From Alicyclobacillus mali (lineage in GTDB: Bacteria > Bacillota > Bacilli > Alicyclobacillales > Alicyclobacillaceae): a DNA stretch of 64,000 nucleotides. Under the pieces are notes generated by a model. That model searched no databases. It was not told where the DNA came from and saw only the letters and a list, made by a program, of their open reading frames with translations. Position numbers and translations under genes: made by a program. The stretch lies in assembly GCF_017329565.1 (NCBI RefSeq), contig NZ_JAFMTT010000006.1; one strand, written 5' to 3'. The number at the start of each line of letters is the position of its first letter. Within the stretch, counting starts at the first letter, position 1. This document shows positions 16,760 to 25,486 of this stretch, in pieces.

Positions 16760-17395
16760 GACGAGGTCTGACGAAGGGTTCCTGCGGGTGGCGCAGTATT
16801 CTAGTCAACCGTCCGCGCCTGAAGACGGGGCTAAAAATCCGTCGAAGGGCACATCGATGAAGTTCCTGGTGTGGGCTTGGGGCGCCCAGCCCTGGGCTCA
16901 TGCTGGGAGTTAAGAAGGTTGGGCAGCCCGCAATGGCATGCGGGACGTGTCCCAGCCTTCGCGGAGGCCCAAGTTCGTAGCTGGAACCATGGTTTTTTGC
17001 TATGGCTTGGGGTATGAACCTGCATGCGGAGGCAATCTGTGTGCAGCGTAGCCTGCCTTGAGTGGTACTGAAGGATCCCAGGAATTCAGGTGGCCGGCCG
17101 CGGCCACGGCGCGACCACCGGTGCTGGGTGAAATCCGTGCTGCAAAAGAGGCTAGGGCGCGGGAGCGGTTGCCGCGGAAAACGCCTAGACTGTTCGCCAC
17201 GAGGCGAGGCTCCCTGAGGATTATAGTGTGGACTAAGTGGTAATCCAGTCTGGCTGTCGGCGACGCGGCCGAGGCGCTCTGAAAGGGAAACCGCCGGGAT
17301 GGCGACGTCTCGGTGAGTGCTTGGGAAAACCTACTGGACCTAAGCCACAGCGTTTACTCAGGGAGTTGCCACCCACGCATCGATACATACATGCA
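16760..17395 (+). ncRNA. OLE RNA (ornate large extremophilic RNA)
   Basis: A ~630-base non-coding region with strong structure between ispA and oapA, the typical OLE neighbourhood. Seen stems: a closing helix pairing 16786-16792 (GGGTGGC) with 17368-17374 (GCCACCC); a nested stem 16914-16923/16951-16960 enclosing 16927-16932/16939-16944; GGATTA at 17218 with TAATCC at 17241; and GTGGCC/GGCCAC around 17090. OLE RNAs are ~600 bases, occur in extremophilic, mostly anaerobic or alkaliphilic Firmicutes, sit at the membrane with OapA and affect tolerance to cold, alcohols and magnesium. Both ends are estimates: the 5' end from the promoter, the 3' end from the closing helix. No RNase P, tmRNA or intron signature fits. 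Confidence 0.85.
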
Positions 17396-17437
17396 TGAAG
17401 GGCGCTGCCGCGCCTGCGGCGCGCCGAGGGAGCGCGC

Positions 17438-18046
17438 GTGAGAAAGACGACTTCGAAAACCGCAAATTACGCGTTTGCGTTGACGATTGCCGCACTGACC
17501 TTGCCCATCAGTGCGGTTTTCGATACCTCGACCATTTTTTTGAACGCGGCGCGCTGGTACGTGGGCGCGTCGATTGTGGTCGTGATCGTCCTGGTGGGCG
17601 CGTTGTTCGATATGCTCGGCATGGCGGCCGCGGCTGCGCGCGAGACGCCGTTTCACGCCATGGCCGCAGAGCGCGTGTTTGGCGCTCGCCGCGCGATTGT
17701 CATCGTGCGCAACGCCGAAAAGGTGTCGAGCGTATGCAGCGACGTAATCGGCGACATCGCAGGTGTTCTGAGCGGCGCAGGTGCGCTTGCTGTGAGTGCT
17801 CAAGTGATTCAGGCGATTGAGGCCCATGGATGGGCTCCTGAGGCCCTTCGCATTGGCATCACAGCGGTCATCACCTCGCTCACGGTCGGAGGCAAAGCCA
17901 TTGGAAAGACCGTCGCCATTCACTCACCCACGCCCATCATCCTGTTTGCGGCGCGGGTGTGGGAGTCGTTCTCCGTCCTCGTAGGTCGGCGAGACCGATC
18001 GCGGAAGCGCAGGATGCGGCGGGCGGATCGGGGGCGGGACGCATGA
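17438..18046 (+). CDS. oapA: OLE-associated membrane protein OapA
   Basis: A 202-residue integral membrane protein directly downstream of the OLE RNA. About four membrane segments are visible (near 10-35, 40-65, 110-130 and 150-170), the second containing VVVIVLVGALFDMLGMAAAAAR, and GGKAIGKTVAI resembles the DUF21 membrane domain of CNNM/CorC-type magnesium proteins. A strongly basic tail (RRDRSRKRRMRRADRGR) could touch RNA. OapA dimers bind OLE RNA in Bacillus halodurans. GTG start with a GAGGGAG ribosome site. The stop overlaps the tlyA ATG. Confidence 0.88.
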   Translation: MRKTTSKTANYAFALTIAALTLPISAVFDTSTIFLNAARWYVGASIVVVIVLVGALFDMLGMAAAAARETPFHAMAAERVFGARRAIVIVRNAEKVSSVCSDVIGDIAGVLSGAGALAVSAQVIQAIEAHGWAPEALRIGITAVITSLTVGGKAIGKTVAIHSPTPIILFAARVWESFSVLVGRRDRSRKRRMRRADRGRDA

Positions 18047-18882
18047 ACAAGATGAGGCTTGATCTCCTGCTTGTGGAGAAGGGTTTGTACGCGAGCCGTG
18101 AGGCTGCGAGGCGTGCCATCATGGCCGGGCTTGTGCGTGTAGACGGATTGCGCGCGGAGAAGCCGGGCGCCAGAATTGCGGAGGATGCGCAAATCCATGT
18201 CGATCGGCCGAGCCAGGAATATGCGTCGCGCGGCGGGCTGAAATTAGAACGGGCACTCGACACCTTTGGAATTTCGGTCGCAGACCGTGTCGCGATTGAC
18301 GTCGGCGCATCGACGGGTGGCTTTACCGACTGCCTGCTGCAGCGCGGCGCTCGCTTGGTGTATGCGGTCGACGTGGGCTATGGTCAACTCGCCTGGCGGC
18401 TGCGGCAGGATACGAGGGTACGCGTGATGGAACGTACCAACTTTCGGCATGTGGACGCGGCGTTGTTCGATCCGCGCCCGGATCTCGCTGTCATGGACGT
18501 ATCCTTCATCTCCATCCGCCTGCTGTTCCCCAAGTTGTCCGAAGTGTGCATTCCCCACGCGGATATCGTGTCGCTGATCAAGCCGCAGTTCGAAGCCGGG
18601 CGGGACAAGGTGGGCAAGGGCGGCATTGTGCGCCATCCAGAGGTTCATCGGGCCGTGCTCCTGGACATCCTGAAGAGTATCGAGTCGATGGGGTGGTGCT
18701 GCCGCGGGCTCACGTATTCGCCCATCACGGGAGGCGACGGCAACGTCGAATTCCTCGGATGGTTTCGGATGCACCCAGATCCAGACGAGACGCTTCGATG
18801 GATGAATGAGTGCGATCGCGTCGTTCAGTCCGCGTGGGCCTCGCTGAAGAGCGGCACGCACCCGAATGGGGGCGCGGGATGA
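18043..18882 (+). CDS. tlyA: TlyA family rRNA 2'-O-methyltransferase
   Basis: 279 residues: an N-terminal S4 RNA-binding domain (MRLDLLLVEKGLYASREAAR...) and a FtsJ-like methyltransferase domain with SRGGLKLERAL, VAIDVGASTGGFTDCLLQ (SAM site) and the catalytic-type DVSFIS and IKPQFEAG blocks. In Bacillus the orthologue YqxC lies between dxs and ahrC, so the neighbourhood is kept. The ATG overlaps the oapA stop. Confidence 0.93.
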   Translation: MNKMRLDLLLVEKGLYASREAARRAIMAGLVRVDGLRAEKPGARIAEDAQIHVDRPSQEYASRGGLKLERALDTFGISVADRVAIDVGASTGGFTDCLLQRGARLVYAVDVGYGQLAWRLRQDTRVRVMERTNFRHVDAALFDPRPDLAVMDVSFISIRLLFPKLSEVCIPHADIVSLIKPQFEAGRDKVGKGGIVRHPEVHRAVLLDILKSIESMGWCCRGLTYSPITGGDGNVEFLGWFRMHPDPDETLRWMNECDRVVQSAWASLKSGTHPNGGAG

Positions 18883-19379
18883 TCTCGGGATTTGCGCTGG
18901 TGTGCGCCTTGGTGGCGCTGGTCGTCTTTCTGCAATGGCTCGTGGGATCCATTTGGCGCCGGGACGAGCAGATTCCGGTCGACGGGCTCAAGTCCATGGG
19001 GCGGAGATGGCTCGAGGCAAACGGATACGAACTCCTCAAGCGCAGTGAAGGGGTCACCCATGTGACTCGCATGTCATCCGGTCAGTGGTCAGGCTTGCTA
19101 CGCCCCGATTTTATTGCGCGCAAAGAAGGGCGCGAGTATGCTGTTTTTGTTCGGACGGAACCGGTGTCGGAGCAAGAGTTACATGAGCGGTATGCGTTTG
19201 TCGCGCTGTTGCATGGAGCGAATGGGGTCATCGTGGTCGATGTGATGCAGGAATCGGTTCAGACCGCGGTGTACGAGTGGAAGCGCCCGCGGCACGTTCG
19301 CCTGCGAGAAGCCGCGCGGCGCCTCATGTGGGCCCTCGGGGGCGCGCTCGCGGCGCTCGTCGCTTGGAAGCACGGCTGA
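18879..19379 (+). CDS. Membrane-anchored protein of unknown function
   Basis: 166 residues: an N-terminal membrane helix (1-24), a soluble middle of about 110 residues, and a second hydrophobic segment near the C-terminus (149-163). The middle has LKSMGRRWLEANGYELLKR and RPDFIARKEGREYAVFVRTE, a pattern like restriction-endonuclease-fold (PD-(D/E)xK) proteins but without a clear catalytic lysine. No family is recognised with certainty. It is coupled to tlyA by an ATGA overlap and stands in the place of ahrC in Bacillus. Confidence 0.7.
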   Translation: MISGFALVCALVALVVFLQWLVGSIWRRDEQIPVDGLKSMGRRWLEANGYELLKRSEGVTHVTRMSSGQWSGLLRPDFIARKEGREYAVFVRTEPVSEQELHERYAFVALLHGANGVIVVDVMQESVQTAVYEWKRPRHVRLREAARRLMWALGGALAALVAWKHG

Positions 19380-19394
19380 GGATGGGGGAGGACG

Positions 19395-20243
19395 TTGCGC
19401 CAGATAGGGTTGTTGTACAATGTGCATAAGCAGGAAGCGTGCTCGGTGCGTAGCGACATTTGCCGCCAAATGGAGAATACGGGGATTCGCGTGCTCGACG
19501 TGCCGATTGATCACGATACGGCGATTGTCGAGTCGCATCCGGAACTGAAATCGTGTGAACTCGTCATCGTCCTTGGCGGAGATGGCACGCTGCTCGGGGT
19601 GGCCCGCCAGCTGTCTCCGTTTCACGTCCCGATGTTTGGCGTGAACATCGGCCACCTAGGCTTCTTGACGGAGTCGGAACCTTCGCAACTGGAGCTTGCG
19701 TTGGAGCGGATTGTAGCGGGCGAATACAACTTGGAGACTCGCCTGATGCTTGAGGCGTTTGTGTACCGCGAGCTTCGGGAAATTGCGCACTACACGGCGC
19801 TCAACGACGTCGGCGTGGGCAAAGGTTCATTTGCGCGCATGGTAACGCTCGACGTACACGTGGATGATGTCTACGTGGACACCTACACCGGCGATGGCGT
19901 GATCGTCGCGACGCCCACGGGTTCCACTGCGTACTCGCTGTCGTGCGGCGGTCCTATCGTGAGTCCGCACCTGCAGGTGATGGTTTTGACGCCCGTGTGC
20001 CCACACACCCTGTTTTCAAGGCCGTGTGTGATCGACGCATCGTCGTGGGTCAGGCTGTCCGTGCACGCGCGGCACGGCGATGTGGAGATTGCGGTAGACG
20101 GACAGGAGGGCATGCAACTCTTCGCCGGGGACGAGGTGCTGATTCGGAGGGCTCCCTTCCAGGCGACGTTGGTTCGCCTGCCGGACCGCGAGTTTTTTGG
20201 CGTGCTGCGAAGCAAACTCCACGGAGATCCATCCTCCATCTGA
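19395..20243 (+). CDS. nadK: NAD kinase
   Basis: Phosphorylates NAD to NADP in the cytoplasm. 282 residues with the catalytic GGDGTLLGVAR motif, GVNIGHLGFLTE, the NE/D region ALNDVGVGKG, and GDGVIVATPTGSTAYSLSCGGPI. TTG start after a GGGGGAGG site. It lies between the unknown membrane gene and recN. Confidence 0.95.
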   Translation: MRQIGLLYNVHKQEACSVRSDICRQMENTGIRVLDVPIDHDTAIVESHPELKSCELVIVLGGDGTLLGVARQLSPFHVPMFGVNIGHLGFLTESEPSQLELALERIVAGEYNLETRLMLEAFVYRELREIAHYTALNDVGVGKGSFARMVTLDVHVDDVYVDTYTGDGVIVATPTGSTAYSLSCGGPIVSPHLQVMVLTPVCPHTLFSRPCVIDASSWVRLSVHARHGDVEIAVDGQEGMQLFAGDEVLIRRAPFQATLVRLPDREFFGVLRSKLHGDPSSI

Positions 20244-20257
20244 GGGGGCGTGGCGAC

Positions 20258-21931
20258 ATGCTGCAGGAATTGTACGTCCGCCACTTCGTCCTGATCGACG
20301 AGCTGCGGCTGCAACTGGATGGAGGTCTGCACGTGTTGACGGGTGAGACGGGCGCCGGGAAATCGCTCGTCTTGGACGCAACGCGCGCCATCCTTGGCGG
20401 GCGGGTCTCGGGCAACGCGGCATCCGACGGCTCGCCGGCGGTGGTGGAAGCGGTGTTCGACATCGAGACCAACGAGGCGGCCGATCGTCTCCTCGCCTCC
20501 TGGGGCATTGACCACAGCGGCGAGATCGTCGTCTCGCGCACGTTCCATTCGAACGGGCGAGCGCAAAATCGCGTGAACGGCCGGTCCGTGACGGTCCAGA
20601 TGCTCCGCGAGCTAGGGGATACGCTGGTTGAGTTGCAAGATCAGCACGAGTCGGTGGCGCTCATGACCGCGCCGTATCAGCGCCGGTTGCTCGATTTGTA
20701 CGGACAGCACGAGGAACTCGCGACCTCGTGCGCAGATGCGTATCGGGCATGGCAGGAGGCCCTGCGCTTGTTGCGCGAGGCTCAGGTATCGGAGCGCGAA
20801 CGCGCGCAGCAGCTCGATCTGTATGCGCTTCAGGTGCGCGAACTGGAGGAGGCTGGGCTGCGGCCCGGAGAAGAGGAGGAGCTGCGGGCGGAGCGGGATC
20901 GGCTCAAGCGCGAGCGGCAAATCGCAGAGTCCCTGGCCCAAATGGCCGCCCTCCTCGACGACGGGAGGAGCGGCGCCATCGCGAGGTTGCATGAGGCGGA
21001 GCGGATGGCAGGGGCGCTTTCGGCGTCGAGTGACCGAGCGGATGAAATCGCAACATTGCTCGAGACGGCCCGCGTTCATGCAGAAGAAGCGTCGTTCACG
21101 CTTCACCGCTTTCTGTCTCGCCTTTCGCACGATCCGGCCCGCCTGGACGAGATCGAGGAGCGCCTGGCGATGATCCGCAGGCTTTCGCGCAAATACGGAT
21201 CAACCACGGAAGAGATGCTCGCCCACCTGGAACGCGCGCGAGCGCAACTGGAGGCGTGGTCGAAACACGAAGATCGCCTCATGCAACTTCAGGCTGAGGT
21301 GGAGGGCCGCGAAGCCGCGTACCGAGCGATTGCAGACCGCCTTCACGAGGCGAGGGTTCGGGCGGCGAAATCGCTCGGCGAGGCAATATCCAGTTCGCTC
21401 GCTCGGCTTTCCATGGCTCATGCGGAATGCGAGATCGAAGTGCGCCCGCGCGTGGACGCGCCGACCGAACATGGCTGGGACGAGATCCGCTTTCTCTTTC
21501 GAGCAAATCCGGGACAACCTTTGATGCCCTTACAGAAAGTTGCATCCGGTGGCGAGCTTTCGCGCATGCTACTTGCAGTCAAGGTCGTGATCGCCAACCT
21601 CGAACGCACGGAAACGCTGATCTTCGACGAGATTGACCAGGGTGTGAGCGGCGAAGCGGCTCTGCGCGTGGCGGAGATGCTGCGCGAACTGGGGCAGGAC
21701 AAGCAGGTCATCTGCGTCACACACGCGCCGCAGGTGGCCGCTGCGGGGCATGTTCACTATCTCGTCGCGAAGGAATCGGAGGCCGATCGCGCAATTTCCC
21801 GTGTTGCGCGCTTGGATGACGATGGCCGCATTCAAGAGATCGCGCGACTTTTGGGTTCGGATTTGTCGGACGAGACCGCCCGTGTGCATGCCCGCGCCCT
21901 GTTGGAAAGCTTCCGAAGACAGTCCACCTGA
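20258..21931 (+). CDS. recN: DNA repair protein RecN
   Basis: An SMC-like ATPase acting early in double-strand break repair. 557 residues: Walker A GETGAGKS near the N-terminus, long coiled-coil arms (rich in E, R, L; about 150-380), then FRANPGQPLMPLQKVASGGELSRM (signature) and Walker B LIFDEIDQGVSG. The ATG follows GAGGGGG by 9 bases; the frame is open upstream but without a start signal. Confidence 0.96.
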   Translation: MLQELYVRHFVLIDELRLQLDGGLHVLTGETGAGKSLVLDATRAILGGRVSGNAASDGSPAVVEAVFDIETNEAADRLLASWGIDHSGEIVVSRTFHSNGRAQNRVNGRSVTVQMLRELGDTLVELQDQHESVALMTAPYQRRLLDLYGQHEELATSCADAYRAWQEALRLLREAQVSERERAQQLDLYALQVRELEEAGLRPGEEEELRAERDRLKRERQIAESLAQMAALLDDGRSGAIARLHEAERMAGALSASSDRADEIATLLETARVHAEEASFTLHRFLSRLSHDPARLDEIEERLAMIRRLSRKYGSTTEEMLAHLERARAQLEAWSKHEDRLMQLQAEVEGREAAYRAIADRLHEARVRAAKSLGEAISSSLARLSMAHAECEIEVRPRVDAPTEHGWDEIRFLFRANPGQPLMPLQKVASGGELSRMLLAVKVVIANLERTETLIFDEIDQGVSGEAALRVAEMLRELGQDKQVICVTHAPQVAAAGHVHYLVAKESEADRAISRVARLDDDGRIQEIARLLGSDLSDETARVHARALLESFRRQST

Positions 21932-22027
21932 CGGCGGTTCGGGGAGCTTTTTGCGGTCATACGACCACCCGCCGGGGGCACCTTAGATGCACGCACGAGG
22001 TGTTACTCACGGGAAGGGGGATGCACC

Positions 22028-23278
22028 ATGGCGGGTTGGCTTCGCGCGCTCAAAGTCGCCGTGCTCGTGGCTGCCACAGCGCTTCTCTGGACTCCGCCGG
22101 TTCGCCACTTGGTGGAACTACCCACATCGGTCGAGATTTCCACGGACGACGAGATTGCCCTCCCATCGTTTCATCCCTTCTCCATACGCACATGTGTCCG
22201 GCCGGTCGATCTGCCGGAAGCCGTCACGGTGACGGCGGATGCGGGAGATTTTGACGTGACGGATCGCGTCTTCGGCTTCATTCCGTGGCGCACAAGGGTT
22301 CACGTGCAGCCCAGTGAACGAGTGATCGTGGGGGGACAGGCCGTGGGCATTCGCCTGATGTCCGACGGTCCGATGGTGATTGGCTACCGACGCGCGGCCC
22401 AAGGCATCAGTCTTGCCGAGGCTCATCACATCGAGCTTGGCGACGTGATTCTCTCGGTCGATGGCGTCCCGGTGCACACCGCCAAGGATTTGCAGGCCGC
22501 GCTGCGCGGAAAGCGAGCCCCATTTCGCTTGCTTGTGGCGCGTGGCGATAAGCTGCGCGAGGTCGAAATTCGCGATGTGCACGGTGTGCCGGAGCTCGGT
22601 GTCTACGTGCGCGACAAGGCGGTCGGCGTGGGAACACTCACGTTTTACGATCCGGCGACCGGCCGATTCGGGGCCCTGGGGCATCTCGTGACGGATGCGG
22701 ACACGGGTCAGCCCATTCAAGGGCGCGGTTCGCTCTATGAAGCGGCCATCACCGGCATTCAGGCGGGGAAGGCTGGGTTGCCGGGCGAAAAGAAGGGGGT
22801 GTTTACCGGCGCAAGTAAAGGAGTGGGCGAGATCGACGAAAACACGCCGTACGGCGTGTTCGGGCGGATGGATGCCTCTTTTGCGACGCGCACCTCGCCC
22901 TTGGCTGGGCCGATTCCCGTGGCGCTGCCGGGACAGGTGCACACCGGTCCTGCCGTGATGTACACGGTGCTCGGCGGGCAGAAAATCCAAGCGTTTCAGG
23001 TGGTCATCGAGCATACCGCTCGCCAGATGACGCCTTCCACCAAAAGCATGATTATCCGCGTCGTCGATCCGAAGCTGCTCGCGGCAGCGGGCGGCATTGT
23101 CCAGGGCATGAGCGGGAGTCCCATTGTTCAAGACGGAAGACTCGTGGGCGCCGTCACGCACGTGTTCGTATCCGATCCCGTCCGTGGCTATGGGGTGTAC
23201 GCGTATTGGATGCTGCACCCGAACAAACACGAGCTCACCTTCGCCCCGACGCAATCCGAGCAGGCACAGGCGGCTTGA
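22028..23278 (+). CDS. spoIVB: SpoIVB serine peptidase (S55)
   Basis: Made in the forespore and secreted to the intermembrane space, where it cleaves SpoIVFA and triggers pro-sigma-K processing. 416 residues: an N-terminal membrane anchor, a PDZ domain (about 110-190), and the S55 domain with His219 in GALGHLVTD and the catalytic serine in GMSGSP (362-364). In Bacillus it also lies between recN and spo0A. A terminator follows. Confidence 0.95.
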   Translation: MAGWLRALKVAVLVAATALLWTPPVRHLVELPTSVEISTDDEIALPSFHPFSIRTCVRPVDLPEAVTVTADAGDFDVTDRVFGFIPWRTRVHVQPSERVIVGGQAVGIRLMSDGPMVIGYRRAAQGISLAEAHHIELGDVILSVDGVPVHTAKDLQAALRGKRAPFRLLVARGDKLREVEIRDVHGVPELGVYVRDKAVGVGTLTFYDPATGRFGALGHLVTDADTGQPIQGRGSLYEAAITGIQAGKAGLPGEKKGVFTGASKGVGEIDENTPYGVFGRMDASFATRTSPLAGPIPVALPGQVHTGPAVMYTVLGGQKIQAFQVVIEHTARQMTPSTKSMIIRVVDPKLLAAAGGIVQGMSGSPIVQDGRLVGAVTHVFVSDPVRGYGVYAYWMLHPNKHELTFAPTQSEQAQAA

Positions 23279-23280
23279 TG

Positions 23281-23320
23281 GACAAGGGCCTCGCGAACGC
23301 GCGGCCCTTGTCGACTTTTG
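23281..23320 (+). terminator. Terminator after spoIVB
   Basis: Perfect stem GACAAGGGCC (23281-23290) with GGCCCTTGTC (23303-23312), then ACTTTTGT. It abuts the Spo0A box of the next gene. Confidence 0.75.
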
Positions 23321-23326
23321 TCGAAA
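23316..23326 (+). promoter_or_regulatory. Spo0A box upstream of spo0A
   Basis: TTTTGTCGAAA matches the Spo0A-box consensus (TTGTCGAA core at 23318-23325) about 40 bases before the sigma-H -35 element. An overlapping weaker copy (TTGTCGAC) is adjacent. It indicates that phosphorylated Spo0A controls its own gene, as in Bacillus. Confidence 0.65.
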
Positions 23327-23365
23327 AAGGTGACATAAAGGCGAAATTTTTTACATAGTTTTGAC

Positions 23366-23390
23366 AGGAGTCTTGGGCTTGGCGTCGAAT
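23366..23390 (+). promoter_or_regulatory. Sigma-H-type promoter of spo0A
   Basis: AGGAGTC (23366-23372), 13 bases, CGAAT (23386-23390) fits the sigma-H consensus (AGGAWWT and GAAT). A TTGACA at 23361-23366 overlaps, but no matching sigma-A -10 follows at 17-18 bases. Confidence 0.55.
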
Positions 23391-23425
23391 TGGTATGTCC
23401 GGAGGATTGCAGAGGGGGTATGGCT

Positions 23426-24226
23426 GTGTCGATACGCATGAAGGTTCTCTTGGCCGATGATCACCATGAATTCGCGGAAATCTTGAGCGAATTCATTTCC
23501 GGACAACCGGATATGGAGGTCTGCGGAATTGCGCACAACGGCACGGAAGTGCTGAATCTGGTGCGCGAAACGCGGCCGGACGTGTTGATCCTCGACATCA
23601 TCATGCCCGTGTTGGACGGGCTCGGCGCACTGGAACGCCTTTCGGAGGTGACGGATCATCCGCCGAAGGTCATCATGCTCACGGCATTTGGCCAGGAAAG
23701 CGTCACGCGGCGCGCAGCCGAACTCGGCGTTTCGTACTTCATTCTGAAGCCGTTTGATATGCCGGTGTTGGCTGAACGCATTCGCCAGGTGATGTTTGAG
23801 GCTCCGGCGCCAGTGGCGGCGACAGCGCAGGCAATTGTCACGACCATGCCCGCGCCGACTCCGCCCTCACGTCGGTCGATTGATGCACAGATTACGCAGA
23901 TCATCCACGAGATCGGTGTGCCCGCACACATCAAGGGATATCACTATCTCCGCGAGGCCATCGGCCTTGTGTACGAGGACGTGGAGATCCTCGGGTCCAT
24001 CACCAAGGTGCTGTATCCGAAAATCGCGCAGCGATTTAAGACGACGCCTTCCCGGGTCGAGCGTGCCATCCGCCACTCCATTGAAGTCGCCTGGGGGCGA
24101 GGCAACATGGAGGCCATTCGCCGCGTGTTCGGCTACACGGTTTCGGCTTCCAAGACCAAGCCCACGAATTCTGAGTTCATCGCGATGATCGCGGACCGGC
24201 TGCGAATGGAGCACCGCGTAGGTTAG
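23426..24226 (+). CDS. spo0A: Sporulation master regulator Spo0A
   Basis: A response regulator that starts sporulation. 266 residues, as in Bacillus. Receiver domain with acidic pocket Asp11/Asp12, phosphorylation site Asp57 in ILDIIMP and Lys108; then a hinge rich in A, P and T; then the conserved DNA-binding domain with SRVERAIRHSIEVAWGRGN and the C-terminal KPTNSEFIAMIADRLR. GTG 23426 is preferred (GAGGGGG seven bases upstream); ATG 23420 is too close to it. Confidence 0.97.
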   Translation: MSIRMKVLLADDHHEFAEILSEFISGQPDMEVCGIAHNGTEVLNLVRETRPDVLILDIIMPVLDGLGALERLSEVTDHPPKVIMLTAFGQESVTRRAAELGVSYFILKPFDMPVLAERIRQVMFEAPAPVAATAQAIVTTMPAPTPPSRRSIDAQITQIIHEIGVPAHIKGYHYLREAIGLVYEDVEILGSITKVLYPKIAQRFKTTPSRVERAIRHSIEVAWGRGNMEAIRRVFGYTVSASKTKPTNSEFIAMIADRLRMEHRVG

Positions 24227-24585
24227 CGCGCGCGAACGCGCAGCGGACGCCCGTTGCCTCGCTTGGTCGCGGTCACCGCCAAGGCGCCGAGAAGGGCGCA
24301 GGCTCCACTCCAGAGCCAAACCATGTCGTCTTGGTAGTAAAAAGCCAGTGAGGCCGCCCAGAGCGCATTTGCGAAGTACAGGACTGCGGAAACCGACAGC
24401 CGCCAAATGGAGAGACATCCGGCCGCGAGCCATCCAATGGCCGCGGTCAATTCCGCAGCGCCCGCCGCTTCGAGCTGTGGAATGTCGGCCGCGGCTCCCG
24501 CGCGTGCAATCACCAAACAGGACCAGACGGCATAACTTCCGAATATCCAGGAGACCACGGCGAGCCCCCATTTCCACGCTCGCAT
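24223..24585 (-). CDS. Small four-helix membrane protein of unknown function
   Basis: 120 residues with about four hydrophobic segments and a basic tail (KRGNGRPLRVRAR). ATG at 24585 behind a GGGAGGG site. No family recognised; the topology resembles small DoxX-like proteins but without a clear motif. Convergent with spo0A (4-base overlap of stops) and divergent from hemQ. Confidence 0.7.
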   Translation of the reverse strand: MRAWKWGLAVVSWIFGSYAVWSCLVIARAGAAADIPQLEAAGAAELTAAIGWLAAGCLSIWRLSVSAVLYFANALWAASLAFYYQDDMVWLWSGACALLGALAVTATKRGNGRPLRVRAR

Positions 24586-24681
24586 GGAATCCCTCCCTTG
24601 GACAAGACCTTGATAGATTCGTATGATGCCGCAGCGCCTCGTATGCGTTTCATCGTCGCGCTTTGGGTCCCCCTCGGCCGT

Positions 24682-24690
24682 TGTGATAAT
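24682..24690 (+). promoter_or_regulatory. Possible extended -10 promoter of hemQ
   Basis: TGTGATAAT, a TGn-extended -10 box, lies 25 bases before the start codon. No -35 box seen. Confidence 0.35.
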
Positions 24691-24715
24691 GTGTACGGCA
24701 GAGGAGGGTGACGCT

Positions 24716-25468
24716 ATGGCAGCACCGCAGACGCTGGACGGATGGTACGTGTGGCACGATTTCCGCACCATCCGGCGAGAGGCATGGAAGAGCATCGATG
24801 TGCATTCGGCTGCCGCGGTCATGCGGGATTTTACAGCATTCGTTCAAGGTGAGTTGGACGCCCAGCGCTCGCGTTTGGGCAGCTTCGGGCAGTTTGTCCT
24901 CGCGGGCACCAAAGCGGACCTGCTGTTTTTGTACATGCGGCCTACGATTGGCGAGTTAAATGAGGCCAAGGCGAGATTTGAGGCCACGCGCTTCGCCGAC
25001 TTCACGGAACGGGCGTATTCTTACGTATCCGTGGTGGAGTTGGGCGGCTATTTGGCCAAGCCCGGCGTTGACGTCGAGCAAGACGAGGTGCTCCAGTTGA
25101 GGTTGAAACCTCCTGTGCCGCAGATGCGCTATGTCTGCTTTTATCCGATGAATAAGCGCCGCACGTATCCCGACAATTGGTACATGCTCGATGAAGCGGA
25201 GAGGAGAAAGCACCTGATGGCGCATGGGCAAATAGGCCGTCAGTTTGCAGGAAAGGTGAAGCAGATCATCTCCGGCTCGGTCGGCCTCGACGACTGGGAA
25301 TGGGGTGTGACGCTCTACGCGGACGACCCCATCCATTTCAAGAAGCTCATCTACGAAATGAGATTCGACGAATCGAGTGCACGCTTCGCGGAATTTGGAC
25401 CGTTTTACGTTGGGGAACAGGTCGACGTGGAAGGGTTGACCACGTGGATGATGACGCTTCACGGGTGA
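24716..25468 (+). CDS. hemQ: Coproheme decarboxylase (chlorite-dismutase family)
   Basis: Catalyses the last step of the coproporphyrin-dependent heme pathway of Gram-positive bacteria, decarboxylating coproheme to heme b. 250 residues with CFYPMNKRRTYPDNWYML (carrying the catalytic tyrosine region), HLMAHGQIGRQF (heme-ligand histidine region) and ending FGPFYVG plus a short tail. The ATG follows GAGGAGGGTGA. Stand-alone gene with a close downstream M20 hydrolase. Confidence 0.92.
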   Translation: MAAPQTLDGWYVWHDFRTIRREAWKSIDVHSAAAVMRDFTAFVQGELDAQRSRLGSFGQFVLAGTKADLLFLYMRPTIGELNEAKARFEATRFADFTERAYSYVSVVELGGYLAKPGVDVEQDEVLQLRLKPPVPQMRYVCFYPMNKRRTYPDNWYMLDEAERRKHLMAHGQIGRQFAGKVKQIISGSVGLDDWEWGVTLYADDPIHFKKLIYEMRFDESSARFAEFGPFYVGEQVDVEGLTTWMMTLHG

Positions 25469-25486
25469 GAAGGGAGAGGACCGGAG

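Noticed and set aside
16760..17395. RNase P RNA, tmRNA or a group II intron as identity of the large RNA
   Set aside because: None of the typical conserved pieces (GAGGAAAGTC of RNase P, the tmRNA tRNA-like ends, intron domain V and GTGYG start) is present, while the gene context fits OLE.
21958..21964. Sigma-G-type -10 box (CATACGA) before spoIVB
   Set aside because: The -10 has one mismatch and no matching -35 at the proper distance, so it was not listed as a feature.
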